NCBI GenBank assembly: GCA_002102555.1 | Contig: MCFL01000009.1 | Span: 496,001 to 560,000, forward strand | Direction: 5' to 3' | Length of the DNA: 64,000 bases | Source: Catenaria anguillulae PL171 | Taxonomy: Eukaryota; Blastocladiomycota; Blastocladiomycetes; Blastocladiales; Catenariaceae | In this document: positions 34,243-45,954 of the stretch, in pieces | Layout of the letters: each line of letters opens with the position of its first letter | Position numbering within the stretch: position 1 is the stretch's first letter | Notes under the pieces: generated by a model | Database searches by the model: none | Told to the model about the DNA's origin: nothing | The model's input: the letters and a program-made list of their open reading frames with translations, nothing else | Translations under genes and position numbers: made by a program

Positions 34243-36141
34243 ATGTCCTACTACAACTTCAAGCGCATCCAAGTGGTGCCGTCGTCGTCCGACTTTGTCG
34301 ACATCATCCTGTCCAAGACGCAGCGCAAAACGCCCACCGTCATCCACCCAAACTACTCGATCGGCCGCATCCGCCAGTTTTACATGCGCAAGGTCAAGTA
34401 TGCGCAAGAAGCCTTCAACGAGAAATTCACCGACCTGCTGGGCCAGTTCCCCAAGCTCGACGACATCCACCCGTTCTACTCGGACCTCATGAACGTGCTC
34501 TACGACAAGGACCATTACAAGCTTGCCCTGGGCCAGCTCAACACGGCCCGCCACCTCATTGAACAGCTCGCAAAGGACTATGTGCGCCTGCTCAAGTTTG
34601 GTGACTCGCTGTACCGCTGCAAGCAGCTCAAGCGCGCCGCCTTGGGCCGCATGGCCACCATCATCAAGGGCCAGCGCGACTCGTTAGCCTACCTCGAGCA
34701 AGTCCGCCAGCACTTGGCGCGTTTGCCGTCGATTGACCCAAACACTCGTACTTTGCTTGTGTGTGGGTACCCGAACGTGGGCAAGTCGTCGTTTATGAAC
34801 AAGTTGACGCGCGCCGATGTTGAGGTGCAGCCCTATGCATTCACCACCAAATCCTTGTTTGTCGGTCATATGGATTACGAGTATGTGCGGTGGCAAGTCA
34901 TTGATACGCCCGGAATTCTCGACCATCCGCTCGAGGATCGCAACACGATTGAAATGCAATCCATCACGGCTCTCGCGCATCTCAAGGCCGCCATCTTGTT
35001 CTTCATTGACCTCTCGGAACAGTGCGGGTACTCAATCAAGGAACAAACCAGCCTGTTCCACTCGATTCGCCCCTTGTTTGCCAACAAGCCCGTCCTGCTT
35101 GTCGTTAACAAGATTGACGTGCGCAAGTACGAGGACCTGGATGCCGACGAAAAGGTGCTTGTGGACGGATGCCTGACCGAGGGCGTGACGCTTGTGCAGC
35201 AGAGTTGTTGGACCGACGACGGCGTCATGCAGGTGCGCAACTCGGCGTGTGCGAAGCTGCTGGCCATGCGTGTGGAGACCAAGCTCCGCGCAAACAAGAT
35301 GGACGATGTACTTTCCCGCCTCAATGTGGCCATGCCGCAAGCGCGCGATAACAAGGCCCGGCCGGCGTTTATTCCTGCCGAGCTCGCGTCGCGCAAGCCT
35401 TATGATGCCAACGATCCGGACCGCCGCAAGCTCGAGCGCGACCTTGAGTTGGAGCAAGGTGGACCAGGCGTGTACTCTGTCGATTTGCGCAAAAAGTACT
35501 TGTTGGCCGACGACGAGTGGAAGTACGATGCCATGCCCGAGATCATGGATGGCAAGAACGTGGCCGACTTCTTTGATGCCGAGATTGAAGAGCGGCTCAA
35601 GATGCTCGAGCTCGAGGAGGAGCGGCTGGCCGCCGAGGGCCACTATGATTCGGACCAGTGGGACGAGTCGGACGAGGAGGAGGCGGCGGCAAACTCGGAG
35701 CTCAAGGCGGCTGCCGAGACCCTGCGCGCAAAGAAGTTGCTCATTCAACAGGCCAACCAGCTCAAGCGCGGCAAGAACCGGCCGTCGGTCGGGCTTAAAG
35801 TCAAGGCAAAGACAAAGACCATTGACGAGTTTGCAGAGTCGTTGGCCAAGGTGTCAATGGAGCCCGACATGGACCGTGCGCGGGATCGTGTTGCCAACCA
35901 GCGCAAGCGCAGCAGGTCCGAGGTGCGTCCGCAAGACCACGATGCCAACAAGCGCAGCAGGTTGGTTGCTGGGTTGGCCACCACCGGTCAAAAGGACAAG
36001 GCAGAGTCGCTCAGGAGGCAGACGCAGAAGGTGACGCTCAAGCACGGCCGGGCGGGTGAGGCCGACAGGCACATTGCTGCAAAGTTGCCAAAGCATTTGT
36101 TTACGGGCAAGCGCGGGTTGGGCACTTCGGATCGCCGTTAA
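34243..36141 (+). CDS. NOG1: Nucleolar GTP-binding protein 1
   Basis: Intronless, complete, 632 residues. NOG1 is an Obg-class GTPase that joins pre-60S particles in the nucleolus and guards the peptide exit tunnel until late maturation. ATG 34243 begins MSYYNFKRIQVVPSSSDF, the conserved N-terminal helical domain. G1 is GYPNVGKSSFMNKLTRA, G3 is DTPGILDHPL, G4 is NKID. The NOG C-terminal region carries IPAELASRKPYD, and the tail is Lys/Arg-rich with an acidic stretch SDEEEAAANSE and ends in LFTGKRGLGTSDRR. Length is typical of fungi (about 640-650). The frame is open further upstream, but only this ATG gives the family start. Confidence 0.97.
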   Translation: MSYYNFKRIQVVPSSSDFVDIILSKTQRKTPTVIHPNYSIGRIRQFYMRKVKYAQEAFNEKFTDLLGQFPKLDDIHPFYSDLMNVLYDKDHYKLALGQLNTARHLIEQLAKDYVRLLKFGDSLYRCKQLKRAALGRMATIIKGQRDSLAYLEQVRQHLARLPSIDPNTRTLLVCGYPNVGKSSFMNKLTRADVEVQPYAFTTKSLFVGHMDYEYVRWQVIDTPGILDHPLEDRNTIEMQSITALAHLKAAILFFIDLSEQCGYSIKEQTSLFHSIRPLFANKPVLLVVNKIDVRKYEDLDADEKVLVDGCLTEGVTLVQQSCWTDDGVMQVRNSACAKLLAMRVETKLRANKMDDVLSRLNVAMPQARDNKARPAFIPAELASRKPYDANDPDRRKLERDLELEQGGPGVYSVDLRKKYLLADDEWKYDAMPEIMDGKNVADFFDAEIEERLKMLELEEERLAAEGHYDSDQWDESDEEEAAANSELKAAAETLRAKKLLIQQANQLKRGKNRPSVGLKVKAKTKTIDEFAESLAKVSMEPDMDRARDRVANQRKRSRSEVRPQDHDANKRSRLVAGLATTGQKDKAESLRRQTQKVTLKHGRAGEADRHIAAKLPKHLFTGKRGLGTSDRR

Positions 36142-37108
36142 TTTTTTTACTTTGTTCTTGGTTTGGGACATGTCCTCGTTGCTTTCTTTGCCCCTGCTCC
36201 CTTTTACTCTCGTTGTATAGTCCTCTCGTCTTCTTTCTTGCCCCTTTGGTCTCTCTTTGTGTGTATGTACTACTCCCACTGAGATCTCTGTGTGCCCTCC
36301 CTCGCAGTTTGCCTTTTCTTTTTGGTTTCGTTTAGTTGCTTTTCATTTTCCGTTATCCTGCCCCTCTGTATAAACTTATTAATTCTCTGCACCATCCTTG
36401 ATACACATTGTGCCTACTCACTGTACATTGCTGCCTCATGAGTCTCTGGCTCATAACTTTTCACCTGCGGTGCCTCCTCGCTTCGGCGCAGACTTGTCAA
36501 TCAACCAGTATGAGCAGATTATATGTACGCATACCTGGACCAAGAAGATCAAGAGTGCTCAGTGATTTCTTGAACAAGTACTCTTGCGCTTGTGCATGAG
36601 CTGTTTAACATGCCTGGGAGAGCCATTCTTGGCGCCGACTCGAGCCTGAGCGCGCTGGCCCCAGGGTGGTTGAAGCCTGGAGATGTATTTGGCTGGGGAC
36701 AAATCCATGAACCAGACGTGTCCTGATCAAGGCACGGTGAGACATTTCACCCGCGCTTCCATCAGTGCATATACATCGAGATGATCTCAAGGCCGCTGCT
36801 CAATGTTGGCTCTCTCCGAAGTCATGAGGAGATGGCATGGACGCTTTCTTACGAAGAGCACTCCGAAACAGGATGCTGCCAGGCTCCAGCCCGTCATCAC
36901 TGCGATAAAAAGTCCGCACACTACCCGGCCGTTCAAGTGCATTTGGCAGGCTCAAGAACCCTCGACAAGTAACTAGCACAAACTTGGAAATCCTCCTTGG
37001 CAGATACTTTCTCTCAGCTCGTATTCATACATCTACACGCGTCTCCACGTCCCCTTCTCTCACTACCTCTCAACTGTCCCCCGCCTCTCGACTCTTTTTC
37101 CTTCCACT
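36142..37108. other. Intergenic
   Basis: About 970 bp: T/C-rich NOG1 3' flank (36145-36400), then unremarkable sequence leading to a CT-rich subtilase promoter (37020-37100). No tRNA-like or coding signal seen. Confidence 0.5.
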
Positions 37109-38696
37109 ATGCATACGCTCACGTTCTTATTGTGGATTGCCGTGGTTGCATCCGCAACAACCCTCGCCGCTCCAGCCGTCCGTCAAACTACCCAAGAATG
37201 GATCATCGAGCTCGACACGTCGGCCCCCGAAGCATCTGTCACGCAGGCTCGTGACAGCGTCATGCAATGGTACCAAACGCGCGGACTGGCCAACCTTGCC
37301 GGTGAATCGGCCATAACCTCCATTGCGATTGGCACTGGGTTCAACGCGTTGACCATGCCTGCTGCTGGCAGCGAACAAGACATGGCTGCGCTCGAGGCAT
37401 TGGCGACAGTCAGGAGTGTGAGTGCGGCAACCGAGTGGCAAGTGTTTGGTGCACAGACGAATGCATCAGCTGGACTGGGTACGTGGTGCAATCATTTTTC
37501 AGTCATAAACCGACAGGGAGGCCAACGGAAACTTGTCAATCAACCTCAGATCGGATCGATGGCGTTCGCGATGGCGTCTTCAACTTTCCCGACAATGCGC
37601 AAGGCCGTGGTGTCGATGTGTATGTCATTGATTCTGGGCTCGACACAAACCACACCCAGTTTGCGGGTCGCGCGGCTGCTTTCGACTTGACTGGGAATCG
37701 CAACGGCACGTCCACCACAACGGATCCCAATGGGTACAATACTTGCATTCACCGGTGCATTTGGAACGGTGGCTGACCCGGGTCAATTGTTTTGCTTAGG
37801 CATGGATCGCACGTGGCCGGGATCATTGGTGGAACCATCAGCGGCGTTGCCAAGCAAGTCAACCTGATTGGCCTACAAGTGTTTGATGCGAGCGGTCGTG
37901 GGTCCAACGCCGCCATCTTGCAAGCACTGCAGTCCGTCTCCAACAAGGTGAAAGAGAATGGGAATCGGCCAGCAGTCGTCAACATGTCATTGTACGCCCA
38001 CTGCTCCCTTAAAATTCTTGTCATGGACTGGTCTCACAATCGCAATATACTCAATACAGGGGAGGACCTCGCTCGCAAGCCGACGGTGCTTTTCAACGCG
38101 CTATCGAGTCGCTCATTCAGCAAGGAATTGCCGTTGTTGCGGCCGCAGGCAATTCGGCTCAAGACGCTTGCACCGTGTCGCCAGCATTCATTCCGTCCGT
38201 CATCACGGTTGCGGCGGCAAACACGACCAACGACCAGCTCGCGACCTTTTCCAACGTTGGTTCGTGCGTATCCATCATTGCGCCTGGCGTGGACGTGCCA
38301 TCGGTTCGGGCAGGTACCAAGGATGGGCTTACAAACAAGTCAGGGACGAGTATGGCAAGGTCCGTCTTGGGAATCATCTTGTTGGCCTCGAGGTCGACGG
38401 GACGGGGCAGGTTTTTTTTCCTGACTGACTGACTGACTGACATTTCATGTTTTTGTAGCCCATTTGTCGCTGGCGTCATGGCGGCGCTCATGTCGACCGG
38501 CCTCAATGCAGAGACAGCAAAAGCGCAGCTGCTGGGCTCGGCGCAAAAAGGCATCATGGGCGGCAATTTGAAGAACACAACAAACACGTTCCTCCTGTTT
38601 GACCAAAACTTGGGCCAGAATCGGAATGGGAATGGCACGGCCAGGAATGACGGTGATGGTGGTCGCCAGGCGGAGCGTTGTCAAGCTGCTTTTTAG
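37109..38696 (+). CDS. Secreted subtilisin-like serine protease (S8, proteinase K-like)
   Basis: Intact 427-residue protease with five exons (37109-37478, 37550-37733, 37800-37991, 38060-38359, 38459-38696). The signal peptide LTFLLWIAVVASATTLAAP leads into an I9 propeptide (residues about 25-110, DTSAPEASVTQARDS). Asp is in YVIDSGLDTNH, His in HGSHVAGIIGG, oxyanion Asn in AAGNSAQDAC and Ser in GTSMASPFVAG, the last motif being formed across the final intron. The canonical H of SxPHVAG is Phe here. It shares the intron positions before HG(S/T)H and within MSLGG with the two subtilases near the left end, so all three descend from one ancestral gene. Expected to be exported and activated by propeptide cleavage. 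Confidence 0.93.
38421..38441 (+). repeat. (CTGA)n tetranucleotide repeat in intron 4 of the subtilase
   Basis: Five tandem copies of CTGA directly upstream of the final 3' splice site of the 37109-38696 gene. Confidence 0.85.
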
Positions 38697-39178
38697 TTGT
38701 TGATGTGGGATTGTTTTATTCCATGTATACTGTATGTCATGATTTTGACATCCGGATTGGTCCTCGTGGAAGGGCGACAGGGCACTCATTCGCAGGTGCG
38801 AGTAAATACATATGAGATGAAGCCCCGGTGTGTTGATGTTTTTGTCCTGGTGCTCGAATCTTGAGCTCGATGAGTCAAACTGAATGGACTTGATGCGGAC
38901 ATGATGATGACGAGGGCTGATGATCACGATGGCAAATGACATCAGGTAACGCTGCTGTCATCGAAAATTCAACGCACACCACGCGCGTGATGTCAAAAAG
39001 GAGAAACGCTCGATCCACGGCGGCCTTCGATCAGGCCGAGGCCTTCCGTGTCGCCCATTCAAGATACTTACATATTTCCTTGACGCTGACCTTGCCCAGC
39101 TTGCCCAAGCTCTCCTGTCGACGTTGTCACCGCCATCCTCCTCTTGCAACACCCCACCTCACCATACTACACGACAAC
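38697..39178. other. Intergenic
   Basis: About 480 bp between two same-strand genes. Contains a gatgatgacgagggctgatgatca stretch around 38900-38925 of simple sequence; no gene seen. Confidence 0.4.
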
Positions 39179-40503
39179 ATGATGCTCCGCACCCTGACTG
39201 CCGCCGCCTCGCGCACCCCCGCTGCCCGCCGCGCCTTTGCGTCCGCCTCTGGGTCTGCCCCGTCGGGCATTTCCTTCTCGCTGACCGAAGAGCAGGCCTC
39301 GCTGCAAGACCTCGCGCGCAAGTTTACTGCCGACCACATCACGCCCAACGCGGCGCACCACGACCGCACGGGCGAGTACCCGACAGACATTATTCGCGCG
39401 GCCTGGGAGCTCGGTCTTGTCAACACGCACATTCCCGAGGCGTACGGTGGGCTTGGGCTCGGCGTCATGGACGGCGCGCTCATCTCGGAAGAGTTGTCGT
39501 TTGGTTGCTCGGGCATTCAGACGGCCATTGAGGCCAACGGATTGGCCGAGGCACCCGTGATTTTGGCGGCCAATGAGGAGTTGAAGAAGAAGTACCTGGG
39601 TCGCATGACTGAGGAGCCATTGATGGCCGCCTACTGTGTCACGGAACCTGGTGCGGGTTCCGATGTGGCGGCCGCCAAGACCAAGGCCGTCAAGAAGGGT
39701 GACAAGTATGTGATCAACGGCAGCAAGATGTGGATGTACGTCTTCTCCTTGTTTCGTTTTTCGCGCTCTTCAACAAGTGGCTCACAATCACGCACGTAAA
39801 CGTTGTTCACAGCACCAACGGCGGCAAGGCCAACTGGTACTTTGTGCTTGCCCGTACCGCCGAAGACCCAAAGACCCCCGCCGGCAAGGCCTTCACTGGG
39901 TTCATTGTCGAAGCCGACTCACCCGGCATCACGGTTGGCCGCAAGGAAATCAACATGGGCCAGCGCGCTTCGGACACGCGCCAAATCACGTTTGAGGACG
40001 TGGAGGTGCCCGCGGCCAACATTGTGGGTGCCGAAGGTGCTGGCTTCAAGGTGGCCATGGGTGCCTTTGACACGACCCGCCCACTGGTTGCTGCGGCGGC
40101 CGTGGGCCTGGCGCGCCGGTGCTTGCACGAGGCGGCAAGCTACGCTGCACAGCGCAAGACCATGGGCCAGCCCATCATTCACCATCAGGCCATTTCGTTC
40201 ATGTTGGCCGATATGGCCATGGGCATTGAGGCGTCGCGGTTGCTTGTGTGGCGGTCGGCGGCCATGCGCGATGCGGGCGAGCGCAACACGTACTATGCGT
40301 CGGCCGCAAAGTGCATGGCGAGTGAGGTGGCCAACAAGTGTGCGCAGGACGCGGTGCAGATCTTTGGTGGTGCTGGCTTCAACACCGAGATGCCCGTCGA
40401 GAAACTGTATCGTGACGCAAAGATCTTTATGATTTACGAGGGCACCAGTCAGATTCAGCGGTTGATCTTGTCCAAGTTCATTGCGGACGAGTACACCAAG
40501 TAA
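39179..40503 (+). CDS. ACADM: Medium-chain acyl-CoA dehydrogenase, mitochondrial
   Basis: 415-residue flavoenzyme that oxidises acyl-CoA to enoyl-CoA in mitochondrial beta-oxidation, passing electrons to ETF. Two exons: 39179-39735 and 39813-40503. An Arg/Ala presequence ([18 protein letters not shown]) precedes the N-terminal helical domain. The FAD/substrate signature is [11 protein letters not shown], then GSKMWI|TNGG split by the intron. The C-terminal domain has [37 protein letters not shown] and the catalytic Glu in [10 protein letters not shown], spacing typical of the MCAD subgroup. Intact throughout. Medium-chain specificity is inferred from overall similarity. Confidence 0.94.
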
Positions 40504-40991
40504 GTCAACAACAAGACGAGTTGGGGTGAAGGTGTTTTGGTGGCGCCCGATAGTTGGCGTGTGTGTCCCCTCGTTTGCTTTATCTGTGCAATTCATGTTT
40601 GGGTTTCCTTTTCTTTGCGCCCCATGCCATGATCCAAATCTTTCATAAATACATACACTTCAAGTTGTCGTCGCGAGAATCGGAATGTGGAATAGACCAT
40701 CATCTCGGCCCCATGTGCTGCCTTGCAGCACAGTCGTGTTAATTGTGAATGGACGGGTGTGCATGATGGAATGCCGCATTTTTATGAAGGTCAATAGTCG
40801 ACATCGATGAGCAAGAATGCACTCTGCGCAATCACTCCATAGCCTTTGTACTCGTCAACGCCCAACCTGCCCGATTACACTGGCATCGATACGCTGATCC
40901 CACCGTGCCCACCATCCGCAGACCTAACCGCGCCTCACTCTCCCATCCCATCCGTGATCCATCACCGCCGGCATCCTCATCAGCAATAGCA
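40504..40991. other. Intergenic
   Basis: About 490 bp; an ataaatacata stretch near 40645 may serve as the MCAD poly(A) region. Frame upstream of 40992 is open but lacks an ATG. Confidence 0.4.
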
Positions 40992-43815
40992 ATGAGTCAT
41001 CACTACAACCCCGCAGGCTTGGCCGCATCCGTGTCGGACGATGCAGACACCTTCACGTACGACACGGAAGACGACTCGTCCATGGTATCGTACTCCACAT
41101 CGCGCCTCTTGCGCCTGACCCACTCGCACGTCCCGCACGCACTCTCGCCACCGCAGCAGCTGCTGGACCATGTTGACGAGGACACCCTTCCTCCACTGCC
41201 GGAAACACCACCTTCCTCGGTCACATCCAGCACAATGTCCGAATCGCAAAACGAGCACGAGCACCCACACTACCCGGTCGATTCGCTTGAGCTGGCACCC
41301 ATCACGTCTTCATCCTCTGCTTCACAAGATCAATCCAATAAAAAGGCTTTCCGGCCACCTCCAAGCTCGTTCTTCTCACCAGATGACTCGCTCCTCGCCA
41401 CTCGCCGACGCACCGCCACCTTACCTGTCCCAGACGTGCGTGCCACAGTCGAAGCCGTTGTGCATCCCGGTATTGCGTTTCCACCCACGGACGTGACTTT
41501 GGCCAGCCTCGGGTTGTTGCATTCACATGGCCATTCGGCTGATGATCAAGAGGTACAGGAGGAGGAGGAGGAGGATTTGCCGATTGGAAGCAGGATCATG
41601 GATTCAAACAGCCGGCCCGCGTCACCTGCAGTCATGCCATCCATGCACGGCCATGGGGATCTGTCACTCGAGGAATCGCTGAGGGAGAGCAGGTTTGGTG
41701 CGCAGCAGTGTCAAGGGTACGAGGAAGCGGAAGTGGGCATGGTCATGGATCAATCGAGGGAGTCGCTCGCTCCTGGTATGTTTCGGTAAAGAAACGCATT
41801 GCGCGAGCTGCCAACATGAGCTCTAACTTTTCAAACATCAAGATTTCATAGGTCCTCTGCTCACATCCTCGCACGTGCTGGAGCCAAACACCTCGTCCAT
41901 CATCCTCAACGCCTCGCTGCTTCCCGGCCTCCGTTGCCCCGCATCTCCAATCCGCCGCCCGAGCTTTCCGCTTGCGCTCGCAGACACGTCCACCATAGCC
42001 GACTCGTCACATCTTGCCCTGCCACCCGCCGCCCAACACGACCCAAGCTCGCTGTCATCCTCGTTGTCGGCATCACTCGACTCGTCCGCATCGCTGGCCA
42101 CAGACGATCCGGACGACACACAATCGTCCATTGTCCTCGACCATCCTGCCGACTCGACACACATGTTTACGCCGCCTTCGGCCGTCATTTCACTCGACCA
42201 CGCTCGCTTCTCGTCCTCTTCGTCCTCCTCATCTTCGTCGTCGACAAGCGGGTCGGGTTCAACAAGCACGAGCTCGTCGGGCTCGTCTCGCCACGGCCCC
42301 CGGACGAACAGAGACGGCAATGCGGGTGAAAGCAATCTGTTGATTGACCAAGTCGACTGCACGCCGTCGGTTCCCGCGGACCATCTCGTGTTGCTTGGCA
42401 CACTAGTCGAGGCGCCAGTGGATGTGGCAGATACGCAGCGCACGCCGTATACGCCAGCGTCGTCGTTGCGCATGGATGGTGCCGACGAGAATGCGGATGA
42501 GGATGCTGGATGCCAAGATGGAAGCGGCGACGGCGACGGCGGCCAAGACGAACCGTGCACGCCGCATTCGTCGGTGGCAGATTTGAGCGAGTCGCTTGGG
42601 CAGTTGGATCGCGGCCGGGTGGCGACGGCCGAGGCGACCGCGGTGGGGATTGTACATTCGCCGTCGGCAGAGACTCTGGTTGGAGATGATGCGCCCGCGG
42701 AGTTGGATTCGCGCAATGGCGAGTTTGAGTTTCATGACGGGTTGAAAAAGGCACGGGTGGGTGCGGCACATGTGCTGCCGAGTTGGCGCATGTGTCGGTT
42801 GACACGGCGCAAAGTGTGCTTGGCGGTGGCCGTGCTGCTTGTGCCGCTGATTGCTGGCGCCGTGCATGTCTGGCTGCGAGCGGAAAAGACCAAGGCAGGT
42901 AGCGTGGAGGAGGTTGTGGCGAGCGATTTCAAGCAACAGGTCGTGCCGCTGACCGACTCACTGACTGCGTCCGACCCGACTGCGCGTGACGAGTGTTCCG
43001 AGCCCGTTGGGTCGCCGTTGGTCCTGGATGGGATTGCTAACGCTGCCGTGCATTCCGAGACACCGGCCGCCAGCGAAGAACCCAATGTTGACTTGTCGTA
43101 CTTGAATCCCGACACGCCTGTGGATGTTGACCCACCTGCTCCACCTTTGCGTCGCACACCTATCGTGTCTCCTGCCGACTTGGCACGCTTCACGTCGCTC
43201 CTGACCTCACTCGCTTCCCTCAATGCCTGGATCGCGCAGTACGCTACCGCGGCCAAAGCCTACACTGACTATCTGACGGCGGATGCGTGCTGGAAGCGCA
43301 TACACGTGGATGCGACATGCCGGATTGCGCTGAATGCGGATGGATACGTGCACCATGTCGAGTCGATTCGCGCGTCTGTGGATGAGTTGAGGGTCGCTGT
43401 GGGGTCGATCGCGGGCAGATTCGAATCGGGTACAGGGTCGGCAAAGCAAGCCGTTGAGACGTCGCGAGCGGTTGCGGGTCAAGTGAGTGACATGCTGAGT
43501 GCATTCAAGTGTGGGTTGCACACGCACCCTGATCCAGGTGCTGAGGAAAACGTGGACCATTTGTTTAGCGACGAGGCGCGGTTGGGGTCGGATCGCGAAG
43601 CGAGGATCGAGTGTTTCAAATGCTCGGCGTTGCGGTTCAAGGCCGTGTCGTGTGGGTTGGGCAAGGACGGTGGAAGCCTGTGTTCGCAGTTGCAGGCGAT
43701 TCGGTCGGTCTTGACTCGGGAGGAGGGGGATACAGGCGAGGAGCCAAACATTGCGGATGAGCAAGAATTGGAGCAGTGGGTCAAGGAGCAAGTGGCAAGG
43801 TCACGGGCCGTGTGA
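40992..43815 (+). CDS. Single-pass membrane protein, acidic/Ser-rich, no recognised family
   Basis: 918 residues from two exons (40992-41775, 41843-43815), unbroken. I recognise no domain. Residues 1-585 are low-complexity: Ser, Asp, Glu, Pro and His, including an EEEEED run and a long Ser tract. A single hydrophobic helix (VCLAVAVLLVPLIAGAVHVW, residues about 586-607) is preceded by RMCRLTRRK, so by the positive-inside rule the long acidic part is cytosolic and the C-terminus luminal or outside. The 310-residue C-terminal part carries eight Cys (including ACW, TCR, FKCG, ECFKC, SCG, LCS) and predicted amphipathic helices. Possible cell-surface or endomembrane receptor; no function is claimed. 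Confidence 0.75.
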
Positions 43816-44099
43816 ATCCTTGTGGTGGTAAGGATCCATATTTATTTGTTGTACATACCTTGATTTTCCCATGTGTTTCACGTCCTCCCCAAGGAACATG
43901 CAAATTCCTTTTGTGTCTTCCTTGGTCAGATCATGAGAACGTTCATTTGCAAGGCAAGTGTGAATGACTGAATTACCGTCTACACCTGCAGCATCTCAAC
44001 CGGCGGCATTCTCACACCTCCCTCTTGCTCAACCACCGCTTCAACTCATTGGTCCTTGATCTCATCCTCGGTATGTACACTCTGCATCGTCCATACATG

Positions 44100-45675
44100 G
44101 GGCACACACGGGCTCACCCGCCAATCGGCTGATCCACATCTTGGTCCCCTTAAGTGCCACGTCGCCGCCCGTGGCCTTGATCTACTTTGGTTCGCGGTTG
44201 CCCAAGTACACGCGCTTGAGCCGTGGCTTCGGACGCAGCCGATGCATTATCGATGCGCCATAGGCCGCTGTTGGTCACGAGGGTGTTGGCCACGCACAGG
44301 TTGTGCAGCTTGTGCGCGTACTTGTCCATGATGTCCAGCACAAATCCCGAGCGTGTCAAGTATTCGTGCTGGGACATGTCGATAAACAGCGACTCGAGCC
44401 GCGAGGACGTGGGCAGCAGCTGGTCGAGATTGTCGATGTTTGGATCTTCGAGGGCCGCGTCCAGCTCGAGGTCGGCGTTGATGGCGAGCGACTTGAGCTT
44501 GGGCAGAACGGCCGAGCCGAGGCGTCAGGGCATGTCGGGCGAGTTGGGCAGGCAGCATCATGCGCGGGATGCATGGGAATGAAAAGGCGAGCCAGGTGTG
44601 GCGCGAGAATGCCCAGGCGCACGCCACGCGTGTTGAGTTGCGTGATGCCGAGTGGATTTGAACCAGGGCCTGACCGGTTCGAGTCTATGACGATCAGGCG
44701 GCGCCGGTGGTTGGGTGTCGCCCGACTAGGATCCAGTGGCGTCATGGCGCTAGTGTAGCAGCGGGACTCGAGCACAGTGTTGGGAGACAGTTGTTTTTGG
44801 CCCAATGCATTCGCTCTCGCGTTTGATTTCGAGCACACACAAGGGTTTGCCAATGTGCGGCGGGCGGCGGAGAAATGCGTCCATGCACATGAGCAAGTCA
44901 AAGATGGATGTGTAGGAAGAGTGGATGTCGAGCGTTTCGAGATTAGGGAAGGCTTTGGCGAATGCGTCCATGAGCTGTAGCGATTCGACAGAGGTTGTTG
45001 GGCGAAACAATGGCGATGCCAGCGTCAAGGATGCGTGGTGGCGCCAGGGCGAGTCAACGGCGGCCAGGAGGCCAAACGATCCACGAAAGAACTGGTCCGT
45101 GATGAACATGTAGAACTATTTGGGCTTATCGTCTTTGTAAAACGGCGGTGGTCGGCACATGAATTCGAGTGCGGCATTACCGAAAAACGCGTCGCCGCGA
45201 TGACGCAGGATTTGTCCGGGGTTGCAAAACCCGATCGAATTGGATGACGGAAGATAGGCGGCGAGTGACCAGTTGACGAGTTTGAGTTCCGGGCAAAGAG
45301 AGTGGCGAAATGCGCCATATAGCCCATGAGGGTGGAACGAGTGGACGGAATATTCCCCAGCTTACCGTGAGTGTCAGGGCAATGTTGTCGCGTACAGCTG
45401 GATCCATGACCCTGGCCCGAGTAAGACGCCGTGGACATGTTTGGCCAAATTGGGATTGCCGCGGATAAGACGAGACAATTTGGGAAGTGAGGTCAGGTTG
45501 CCGAGGATTGGCAAGCGGTATAGCGCCGATGCGGCGCACTTGGATATGGATTGGCGAGCGACGCAAGAGACTGCTGGGCGAATCACGGATCATCTGCATG
45601 TCTAAACTTGCCCAAGTGGGCGCCGGATGCCAGCTTGAATGCCTCAAGTTTCTCCTTGATTGCGTCGTAGTCCAT
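44100..45675 (-). pseudogene. Disrupted leucine-rich-repeat/F-box-like gene
   Basis: Begins at ATG 45675 (MDYDAIKEKLEAFKLASGAH) and runs leftward through blocks in shifting frames: LTSLPKLSRLIRGNPNLAKH (about 45490), ELKLVNWSLAAYLPSS (about 45290), AFAKAFPNLETLDIHSS (about 44960), LPKLKSLAINADLELDAAL (about 44490) and HKLHNLCVANTLV (about 44300). The Leu spacing resembles the LRR half of fungal F-box proteins; an F-box itself is not clear. At least six frame changes, mostly of single-base-loss polarity, and an in-frame TAG near 45115 interrupt it. Damage is denser than in any neighbour, so true decay is possible, although the sequence errors seen elsewhere could explain most of it. The 3' limit is uncertain. 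Confidence 0.5.
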
Positions 45676-45954
45676 GGCGTCAACGATTGACGATGAATGA
45701 GCTATCGCTAGCGCTGTCGAGCCGAGAACGAAAGATCGTGTACATTTCAAGATCGTTCGCGAGACAACTCAACTCGTCAAGTTGTCGCTGGTATGGCCTT
45801 ATGATGAAAGATACACTGTATTCAATTAATCCATTGACGAAGGAGATGAAATCAAATGATTCAGTAACTCAAGGATAAAGGCGGCAAGCCTGGGATGACC
45901 AAGATCAATCATTGTGAATCAACCCATCCTGGGTGCAAAACTGTTTCTGCTGCT

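Noticed and set aside
34213-36279. Long antisense ORFs opposite NOG1
   Set aside because: They mirror the codon bias of a strongly GC3-rich real gene; their translations are Arg/Leu/His noise.
41838-42805. Antisense ORFs of 200-290 codons opposite the membrane-protein gene
   Set aside because: Shadow frames of a Ser/Asp-rich coding exon; the sense strand has the intron, start and membrane helix.
44640-44720. tRNA-like GGTTCGAGTC sequence
   Set aside because: No cloverleaf could be drawn around it; it is part of the degraded LRR gene's coding strand in reverse.
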